A stretch of 5,318 bases of DNA from Flavobacteriales bacterium (GTDB taxonomy: Bacteria; Bacteroidota; Bacteroidia; Flavobacteriales_D; Sanyastnellaceae): assembly GCA_947457325.1 (NCBI GenBank), contig CANGVU010000117.1:1-5318 (forward strand). The letters run 5' to 3'. The notes under the pieces were generated by a model. It saw nothing but the letters and a program-made list of their open reading frames with translations, was not told the origin of the DNA and searched no databases. A program made the position numbers and the translations under genes. Numbering within the stretch: position 1 is the stretch's first letter; each line of letters opens with the position of its first letter. This document shows, one piece after another, positions 1 through 4,642 of this stretch.

Positions 1-153
1 CCATTTCCTGATTGTGTTGAAATAGCTTTCAACGCAGGAGTAAGAAGTGTGGTTCAGCCAGGGGGATCTATCAAAGATGACTTGTCCATTGCCTATTCCA
101 ACCAAGCCGGAATGGCCATGGTCACAACAGGCGTGAGACATTTCAAACACTAA
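1..153 (+). CDS. purH: PurH, C-terminal fragment (AICAR transformylase / IMP cyclohydrolase)
   Basis: This is the last 50 codons of purH, cut by the left edge. PurH carries out the last two steps of IMP synthesis in the cytoplasm: formylation of AICAR with 10-formyl-tetrahydrofolate, then ring closure. Reading from base 1 gives a peptide with the blocks [18 protein letters not shown] and [12 protein letters not shown] before TAA (151-153). The QPGGSI(R/K)DD block and the terminal RHF(R/K)H are hallmarks of the C-terminal transformylase domain, and the protein stops where family members normally stop, so this end is intact. The active-site region and the N-terminal cyclohydrolase domain lie outside the window. 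The next gene is on the other strand and its stop codon abuts this one, so purH ends its operon here, with no T-rich terminator visible. Confidence 0.95.
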   Translation, partial: PFPDCVEIAFNAGVRSVVQPGGSIKDDLSIAYSNQAGMAMVTTGVRHFKH

Positions 154-161
154 TTAGTGTT
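146..161. repeat. Perfect 16-bp palindrome spanning two convergent stop codons
   Basis: AACACTAATTAGTGTT is identical on both strands. Its centre TAATTA is the purH stop TAA (151-153) joined to the reverse complement of the stop TAA of the - strand gene (154-156). Pairing fails beyond 146 and 161. As RNA it could form at best a 5-bp AACAC/GTGTT stem with a six-base loop. There is no T-run on either side, so it is not a normal intrinsic terminator, although a weak bidirectional pause is possible. Confidence 0.85.
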
Positions 162-864
162 GTACCATCCAATGCATGGAAATTGTTTGGTCGCCATCCA
201 ATAAACGAATCACATAAGCACCATTGGCCAATTCATCCGCATTGAGGAAGATTTGGCCATTGTTGTTTTTAATACCAACACGTTTTACCAATTGACCTTG
301 GTTATTCCAAACTTCAAATGAAGCATTTCTTGAGGTCACTGCGTATTGTATAGACACCAAACCGTGACTGGGTTGAGCACCCAAAACCTTCAAAGAAGCA
401 TTGTTTGCATTTTCAGCAATACCCGCAGTACAATCTGCATCCACACAAAAGACTACAGCTTGTTCAGCATAATCACTCATCATACCGTCTACATAAAACC
501 GATAATTGATAGTGGTTACACCAGCATTTCCTTCTGGAAGATAATGGGCATAAAATGTATGATTGGTATCACTGGGGGCGATGGTTTGCGCCAAAAGTGA
601 AACATTGGTTGCTGCATCATAGCATACACCCCAACAGAAATAATTAGAGGACCCCACCACTTCATTGATGATTTGACGTCTGGCTTTAAGAGAAATGGGA
701 GCTGCACTTAAATTGATTACCCCCCAATCTGCCTCTAACTCGCCTGTTGGCAAATTGGACAATGTTCCTTCCACTAACGACACGGGATAATCAAATCCAA
801 CACTCTGGGCTGAAGCGCCAAATGAAGACACAACCAAAGCCAATACGAACAATTTTGTTTTCAT
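154..864 (-). CDS. Secreted protein with C-terminal T9SS sorting domain
   Basis: This encodes a 236-residue exported protein of unknown function. MKTKLFVLALVVSSFGASAQ is a clear signal peptide with likely cleavage after Q20. An ATG 48 bases upstream is in frame but would put a Phe/Asn-rich stretch before the signal peptide and cover the -7 box, so the start at 864 is preferred. Residues about 21-150 look like a beta-sandwich domain with a FCWGVCY motif (76-82: C77, C81) and a second pair C140/C145, possible disulfides in the exported protein. Residues about 156-236 resemble a type A T9SS C-terminal domain: a strand-rich stretch, WNNQGQLV around 186-193, LANGAYVIRLLDG around 212-224, and a short final strand. 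The usual YPNP-like opening is degenerate (GAQPSHG), and the end is MVQH rather than a Lys-rich V-x-K. The gene is divergent from another T9SS cargo gene and convergent with purH. The catalytic role, if any, is unknown. Confidence 0.8.
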   Translation of the reverse strand: MKTKLFVLALVVSSFGASAQSVGFDYPVSLVEGTLSNLPTGELEADWGVINLSAAPISLKARRQIINEVVGSSNYFCWGVCYDAATNVSLLAQTIAPSDTNHTFYAHYLPEGNAGVTTINYRFYVDGMMSDYAEQAVVFCVDADCTAGIAENANNASLKVLGAQPSHGLVSIQYAVTSRNASFEVWNNQGQLVKRVGIKNNNGQIFLNADELANGAYVIRLLDGDQTISMHWMVQH

Positions 865-868
865 TTTC

Positions 869-876
869 CAAAAGTA
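869..876 (-). promoter_or_regulatory. Bacteroidota -7 promoter box (TACTTTTG), leaderless arrangement
   Basis: Read on the - strand, TACTTTTG matches the Bacteroidota housekeeping -7 consensus TAnnTTTG exactly. Only four bases (GAAA) separate it from the ATG at 864-862. Because the box is centred near -7, transcription would begin at or next to the A of the start codon, giving a leaderless mRNA. No TTG is visible at the usual -33 distance, which lowers confidence. Confidence 0.5.
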
Positions 877-944
877 GAAAAAACCATTGTTAAAAATAAT
901 TGAGATTAACATTAAAAAATGGCTGCATCGAAGAAATTTATTTG

Positions 945-952
945 TATTTTCG
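945..952 (+). promoter_or_regulatory. Probable -7 promoter box (TATTTTCG)
   Basis: TATTTTCG differs from the Bacteroidota TAnnTTTG box at one position and lies 23 bases before the ATG at 976, which implies a short 5' leader of about 19-20 bases. No good -33 TTG is seen upstream. The leader is A/T-rich, with no Shine-Dalgarno sequence, as is usual in this phylum. It shares the 111-bp divergent region with the - strand promoter. Confidence 0.45.
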
Positions 953-975
953 GCGCAACCTAAAAAATTATTTCA

Positions 976-2526
976 ATGAAAAAAATTTTACTATTGTTGG
1001 TGGCTGTTTATACATCAGCCCTTTCTTATGCGCAGCTTACTCCTGGCTCGCACGCTTATGATTTCACAGTAACTGACCAATTTGGTGCGCAGCACAATTT
1101 GTACACTTATTTGGATGCTGGTATGACTGTGATTTTGGATATTTCTGCTACTTGGTGCGGTCCATGTTGGAACTACCACACATCTGGTACCATGGATGAG
1201 TTGTGGGCAATGCACGGTCCTGCTGGTGCTCCAGGTGTAGATCCTGCTACTACCAATGATGTTATGGTTATTTGGATCGACGGTGATGGTATTACTACTG
1301 ATGCCTCTATGATTGGTCAAACCATTACAGTAAATGGACAGCAAGTTCCATCACAAGGTAACTGGTTATTGAACTCAACTACTGGTGCTCCTTTGGATTA
1401 TCCAGTGTGCAACCCTGCTGCTGCAGATGCAGACTTAATCAATGCCGACTATGCTATTGGTTACTTTCCAACCATTTATCAAATCTGTCCTGATCGTTCA
1501 GTAACTGAAATCGGCCAAATCGGTGCTGCCGAAGCTTATGCTGGTATCAACTGTAGCATGCCTAGCCTTCCAACGGATGTAGCTTTCACCACTCAATACA
1601 ATGGCGGTACTACATCTTGCGGTTCAGTTGCTTTGGGAACTGTGACCATCAAAAACTATGGTGTTGACAACTTGACTTCTTGCAACATCAACATTGCAGG
1701 TAACGCTTTGTCCGCTCCAATCAACATTCCATGGACTGGAAATTTGGCTTCTTTGGAAGTTGTAGAAGTTGATTTGGGTTCAGCTAATTTGGCCCAAACT
1801 GGAAACATCACCATCACAGTATCTGCTGATGCTAATCCATCGAACTCAACAATGACTCAGGCATTGACCAAAGTAACCACTCCTTCTACGACACAAGTAC
1901 ATGTTCAAATCAACTTTGACAATTATCCTGAAGAGTGTGCTTGGGCTATTTTTGACGAAGCTGGAACAATGGTTGCAAATAAAGATTATAGTGTCAATAC
2001 ACCAGCTGACGCAGCAACTGTAAATGAATTTACTTCACTTCCTGCTACTGGTTGTTACACTTTCATCATTGTTGATGGCTATGGAGATGGTTTGCACAGT
2101 TCTCAATGGGGAGAATTTGATGGTTCTGCTTTTGTAAAAACATTGGATAATTCAGGAAACCCAGTATCAAATGTTTGGATTTATGATGGTTCTACAGATT
2201 ATAGCTTTGTAGAAGCGGCAATAAATGCAACTCAAACAGTAACAAGCGTTTCTGAATTAACTCTTGCTGAGAACACATTGTCTGCTTATCCTAACCCAAC
2301 CAACAATCAAACCAACGTTAACTTTATGATCACTACAGCTTCTGAAGTGAAAATGAGCGTTATCAACATGTTGGGTGATGTTGTAATGAACAACAACTTT
2401 GGCACTTTGGCTGCTGGTAACTACAACGAAGTAGTTAACTTCAGCAACATGCCAGCTGGTTTGTACTTGGTGAATTTGAACGTTAACGGTAAAGTTTCTA
2501 CTTTGCGTTTGACTGTTAGCAAATAA
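976..2526 (+). CDS. Secreted multidomain thioredoxin-like protein with T9SS type A sorting domain
   Basis: This is a 516-residue exported protein. MKKILLLLVAVYTSALSYAQ is a signal peptide, cut after Q20. Residues about 21-193 form a redoxin/thioredoxin-like fold, with WCGPC at 60-64 and a probable cis-proline in YFPT (P165). The fold carries a long insertion (about 81-155), with further cysteines C145, C171 and C193. Residues about 197-300 resemble an Ig/CARDB-like beta-sandwich (SCGSVALGTVTIKNYG, 214-229). Residues about 305-415 form a second beta domain with WAIFDEAG and DGYGDG (367-372), an Asp/Gly motif that could bind calcium. Residues about 433-516 are a classical type A T9SS domain: YPNP at 438-441, INMLGDVV, MPAGLYLVNL and final TVSK. 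The protein should cross the outer membrane by T9SS and be released or anchored at the surface. The substrate is unknown, and a thiol-disulfide role is inferred only from CGPC. Codons are strongly biased to GCT, GGT, AAC and TTG compared with its neighbours, suggesting high expression. It forms a single-gene unit ended by the terminator at 2547. Confidence 0.9.
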   Translation: MKKILLLLVAVYTSALSYAQLTPGSHAYDFTVTDQFGAQHNLYTYLDAGMTVILDISATWCGPCWNYHTSGTMDELWAMHGPAGAPGVDPATTNDVMVIWIDGDGITTDASMIGQTITVNGQQVPSQGNWLLNSTTGAPLDYPVCNPAAADADLINADYAIGYFPTIYQICPDRSVTEIGQIGAAEAYAGINCSMPSLPTDVAFTTQYNGGTTSCGSVALGTVTIKNYGVDNLTSCNINIAGNALSAPINIPWTGNLASLEVVEVDLGSANLAQTGNITITVSADANPSNSTMTQALTKVTTPSTTQVHVQINFDNYPEECAWAIFDEAGTMVANKDYSVNTPADAATVNEFTSLPATGCYTFIIVDGYGDGLHSSQWGEFDGSAFVKTLDNSGNPVSNVWIYDGSTDYSFVEAAINATQTVTSVSELTLAENTLSAYPNPTNNQTNVNFMITTASEVKMSVINMLGDVVMNNNFGTLAAGNYNEVVNFSNMPAGLYLVNLNVNGKVSTLRLTVSK

Positions 2527-2546
2527 TTGAGTTAATCCAATTCAAG

Positions 2547-2575
2547 AAAAGAGGTCTTCGGACCTCTTTTTTTTT
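2547..2575 (+). terminator. Rho-independent terminator with UUCG tetraloop
   Basis: A perfect 10-bp stem, AAAAGAGGTC (2547-2556) with GACCTCTTTT (2561-2570), encloses a TTCG loop closed by C-G, the extra-stable cUUCGg tetraloop. A run of nine T (2567-2575) follows. It begins 20 bases after the stop codon at 2524-2526 and ends transcription of the T9SS thioredoxin-like gene. The stem is symmetric with four A on its left side, so weak action in the other direction is possible. Confidence 0.95.
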
Positions 2576-2603
2576 GTCCTTATCCGCTTTGGTATTATAC
2601 TTG
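2574..2603 (+). promoter_or_regulatory. Bacteroidota promoter for the thioredoxin operon
   Basis: A -33 TTG (2574-2576) and a -7 box TATACTTG (2596-2603, one mismatch to TAnnTTTG) are 19 bases apart, the spacing typical of the Bacteroidota housekeeping sigma factor. The ATG at 2620 is 16 bases beyond the box, so the leader would be about 12 bases. The TTG uses the last two T of the preceding terminator's T-run, so terminator and promoter overlap. Confidence 0.65.
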
Positions 2604-2619
2604 CTTCTCAGAAAGCATT

Positions 2620-3111
2620 ATGAAAAAAAACATACTCACCCTTTTGCTCGGCTGCATCATCAGCATGGGCTTTGCTCAAGGAATCCCTTCCATCACCTTG
2701 AAAGATTTGGCCGGTAATGACATCAACATGTCCCAAATCTCAAAAGATGGAAAGCCAGCTATCCTTTGCTTCTGGGCTACATGGTGCGCCCCTTGTAAAA
2801 AAGAATTGAATAATTACACAGAATACTATGCGGATTGGCAAGCCAAATATGGCGTCACAATATACGCCATCAGTATTGATGATTCCCGCTCTGTAAGCCG
2901 CGTTGCACCCTACATCAACAGTGTTTCATGGGATTACAAAGTCATCTTGGACAGCAATAAACAATTTGCCCAAGCCATGGGTGTCAATAATGTTCCGCAT
3001 ACCTTCTTGGTGGACAAGGACGGCAAAGTTGTTTGGTCACACAACAACTATGCTGAAGGTGATGAAGCTGAGTTGGAACACCAATTGGAAAAATTAACCG
3101 GTCAGAAATAA
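2620..3111 (+). CDS. TlpA/ResA-like exported thioredoxin
   Basis: This 163-residue protein has a signal peptide (MKKNILTLLLGCIISMGFAQ, cleavage after Q20) followed by a single thioredoxin/redoxin domain. The active site is FWATWCAPC (51-59, C56 and C59), the usual form in TlpA/ResA proteins. The cis-proline is P126 in VPHTFLVDKDGKVV, a stretch that forms the strands next to the active site. It should act in the periplasm as a thiol-disulfide reductase, as in cytochrome c maturation or general periplasmic protein reduction, but the specific partner cannot be read from the sequence. Length is normal for a stand-alone domain. Cysteine C12 sits in an LLGC context, but it is within the hydrophobic core and only 11 residues from the start, so type I cleavage is favoured over a lipoprotein. 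It has its own promoter and leads a close gene series, with the next start 5 bp after its stop. Confidence 0.9.
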   Translation: MKKNILTLLLGCIISMGFAQGIPSITLKDLAGNDINMSQISKDGKPAILCFWATWCAPCKKELNNYTEYYADWQAKYGVTIYAISIDDSRSVSRVAPYINSVSWDYKVILDSNKQFAQAMGVNNVPHTFLVDKDGKVVWSHNNYAEGDEAELEHQLEKLTGQK

Positions 3112-3116
3112 CCGTC

Positions 3117-3236
3117 ATGAAAAAAGTATTTTTTCTTTTCGCTGCGCTGTCCCTCATGGCATGCAGCACGAATAAAAAGAAACCCAAATGCAACACATGT
3201 CCCAAGTGGGATGATCGTATCGAAATTGCTCAGTAG
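3117..3236 (+). CDS. Small lipoprotein with CxxC motif (39 residues)
   Basis: ATG at 3117 opens a 39-codon frame ending in TAG (3234-3236). Residues 1-15 form a lipoprotein signal (MKKVFFLFAALSLMA) with a good lipobox L13-M14-A15-C16. The mature part is only 24 residues: a Ser/Thr/Lys-rich linker, a KCNTCPKW segment (C25 and C28, W31) and an acidic tail DDRIEIAQ. After lipidation of C16 it would be a tiny membrane-anchored peptide with one free CxxC pair, in either the inner or outer membrane. It starts 5 bp after the thioredoxin stop and ends 8 bp before the SprT-like frame, so co-transcription is likely. I do not know a named family. The CxxC could be a substrate or partner of the thioredoxin next door, or half of a metal site formed by dimerisation; both are inference. 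The lipoprotein call itself is well supported. Confidence 0.8.
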   Translation: MKKVFFLFAALSLMACSTNKKKPKCNTCPKWDDRIEIAQ

Positions 3237-3244
3237 TTTTTATT

Positions 3245-3877
3245 TTGTATTCTAAGCCAACCAATCAATTGGAAAATGTGCTGGTCAGGTTTATTCCTAA
3301 ACCAGCAGTGGATTTGGCTTGTGAGATGCTCAGACAGCATCCACACCACATCACCATCACTCCACCAAGGGCAACCAAATTGGGTGATTTCACGGTAAAA
3401 CCCAATCGGGAAAAACATGAAATCACGGTTAACGGGGATTTGAATAAATATGCTTTTCTCATCACCTTGATGCATGAATTGGCGCATCTTATCACCTACA
3501 ACCAATTCAAGAACCGGGTGAAACCACACGGCGCAGAATGGAAAGAAAATTTCAAAAAAACACTGGGACCATTCTTAGAAATTCAAGTTTTTCCTGAATT
3601 GGTTCAAAAGGCCATTTACCAATACCTGCAAAATCCAGATGCATCCACATGCACCGACCTGCACTTATCAGCAGTGCTCTCGCTTTATGACAAAAACAAA
3701 AGCGGTGAAATTCTATTGGAACATCTCAAAGACGGAGAACGTTTTTATTACGGAAAAGAAAAGAGAATTTTCCTCAGAATCAGAAAAAACAGAACGCGCA
3801 TACTGTGTCGGGAGGAAGCCAGCGGTCATGAATTTTTATTTTCTGCCGTGAGCAAGATCATTAAATGGTCAAACTAA
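3245..3877 (+). CDS. SprT-like zinc metalloprotease domain protein
   Basis: This 210-residue cytoplasmic protein lacks a signal peptide. The zincin motif HELAH (H77, E78, H81) and a downstream HGAEWK (H95, expected third zinc ligand) are the SprT/Spartan-domain signature. The KLGDF segment before it (45-49) also fits the family. The tail (about 131-210) has SAVLSLYD, an IFLRIRKNRTRILC stretch and GHEFLFS, and resembles the C-terminal beta region of Bacteroidota homologues. Only C136 and C188 are present there, so a four-cysteine zinc ribbon is missing. The first codon is uncertain: no in-frame ATG precedes codon 28, and an in-frame TGA lies at 3212-3214. TTG at 3245 or GTG at 3278 are the candidates; family members usually begin a few residues before the (Y/F)IPxxAV block (here FIPKPAV, 16-22), so both fit. 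The substrate is unknown; Spartan relatives cut DNA-protein crosslinks, but that should not be assumed here. Confidence 0.85.
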   Translation: MYSKPTNQLENVLVRFIPKPAVDLACEMLRQHPHHITITPPRATKLGDFTVKPNREKHEITVNGDLNKYAFLITLMHELAHLITYNQFKNRVKPHGAEWKENFKKTLGPFLEIQVFPELVQKAIYQYLQNPDASTCTDLHLSAVLSLYDKNKSGEILLEHLKDGERFYYGKEKRIFLRIRKNRTRILCREEASGHEFLFSAVSKIIKWSN

Positions 3878-3889
3878 TTTATTTAGACT

Positions 3890-3897
3890 TATTTTTG
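3890..3897 (+). promoter_or_regulatory. Possible internal promoter -7 box (TATTTTTG) before mlaE
   Basis: TATTTTTG is an exact match to TAnnTTTG and lies four bases (AGAC) before the ATG at 3902, so transcription would start at the start codon and give a leaderless mlaE mRNA. No TTG is found at the -33 position, and the stretch is A/T-rich, so a chance match is possible. If active, it would let mlaE-mlaF be made independently of the upstream genes. Confidence 0.45.
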
Positions 3898-3901
3898 AGA
3901 C

Positions 3902-4642
3902 ATGCCAATTTTTAAAAGTATAGGCTCCTATTCGTCCTTGATGGGTCGCGTGTTTTCCAAGCCAGAGAAAGCCCGCGTATACTTCCCATTGATCATCAAG
4001 GAAATGGATAAAATTGGTTTGCAATCAGTTGGCATTGTTTCATTATTGGTTTTGTTCATGGGAGGTGTTGTAGCCATACAAACAGCCTCCAACATCGATA
4101 GCGGATGGATTCCAAGATGGACCATTGGATTTACCACAAGGCAATCCATTATTCTAGAGTTTTCTTCCACCGTTGTTTGTCTCATCATCAGCGGTAAAGT
4201 GGGAAGCAACATTGCATCGGAAATCGGCACCATGCGCATTTCTGATCAGATAGATGCTTTGGATATTATGGGCATCAACTCGGCCAGCTATTTGATTCTT
4301 CCCAAAATTATCGCAGCTGTCATCATTCTTCCTTTCTTAGTCGTTTTGGCCATGTTTGTGGGGGTTGTTGGCGGTGGAGCCATTGCCATCTTCAGCGGTG
4401 CAGTATCCTACAATGATTTTGAATTTGGCGCGCAATACGCCTTCCGGGCTTATGATATTTTTTATTCCGTTATTAAGACTGTATTTTTTGCGTTCTTAAT
4501 GAGTAGTATTTCCGCTTACCATGGCTATTACACTCACGGTGGTGCATTAGAGGTGGGACAAAGCAGCACACGTGCAGTAGTTTACTCCATTGTTATGATC
4601 ATGATTGCCAATTTTCTTTTAACGCAATTGCTTTTGTTATGA
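3902..4642 (+). CDS. mlaE: MlaE/YrbE-family ABC transporter permease
   Basis: This is a 246-residue inner-membrane permease of the MlaE family, the membrane part of Mla/MCE transporters that move phospholipids between inner and outer membranes. An amphipathic N-terminal region (about 1-40) is followed by hydrophobic segments near 42-62, 84-98, 131-168, 186-206 and 225-246. The family's cytoplasmic coupling motif is clear: KVGSNIASEIGTMRISDQIDAL (99-120), where the Glu/Gly/Met and Gln-Ile-Asp-Ala positions are conserved. The late block YHGYYTHGGALEVGQSSTRAVV (206-227) is the second hallmark. Length is normal. The start at 3902 matches where I recall relatives beginning (M-x4-IG-x-Y). Its stop TGA overlaps the ATG of the ATPase gene by 4 bp (ATGA), so the two are translationally coupled. 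The usual MCE (MlaD-like) partner is not visible and should follow the ATPase. The symbol is by family; orthology to the Escherichia coli system is not shown. Confidence 0.92.
   Translation: MPIFKSIGSYSSLMGRVFSKPEKARVYFPLIIKEMDKIGLQSVGIVSLLVLFMGGVVAIQTASNIDSGWIPRWTIGFTTRQSIILEFSSTVVCLIISGKVGSNIASEIGTMRISDQIDALDIMGINSASYLILPKIIAAVIILPFLVVLAMFVGVVGGGAIAIFSGAVSYNDFEFGAQYAFRAYDIFYSVIKTVFFAFLMSSISAYHGYYTHGGALEVGQSSTRAVVYSIVMIMIANFLLTQLLLL

Noticed and set aside
346..600. An 84-codon + strand open frame opposite the secreted-protein gene
   Set aside because: It lies wholly antisense to a well-supported gene with a signal peptide and sorting domain, and its product shows no recognisable domain or signal.
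865..912. Upstream in-frame ATG at 912 as start of the - strand gene
   Set aside because: It would add 16 residues ahead of a complete signal peptide and would place the -7 box inside the coding region.
1015..1344. A 109-codon - strand open frame inside the thioredoxin-like gene
   Set aside because: It is a shadow of the strongly supported + strand frame, with Ser/Thr/Arg-rich content typical of antisense reading.
2647..2658. LLGC in the thioredoxin signal peptide as a lipobox
   Set aside because: The Cys is only the 12th residue, inside the hydrophobic core, and a better type I cleavage site (GFAQ) follows at residue 20.
3234..3248. TAGTTTTT / TATTTTGT near the SprT-like start as a -7 promoter box
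   Set aside because: Each differs from TAnnTTTG by one or two bases, no -33 TTG sits at a proper distance, and the region is T-rich by nature.
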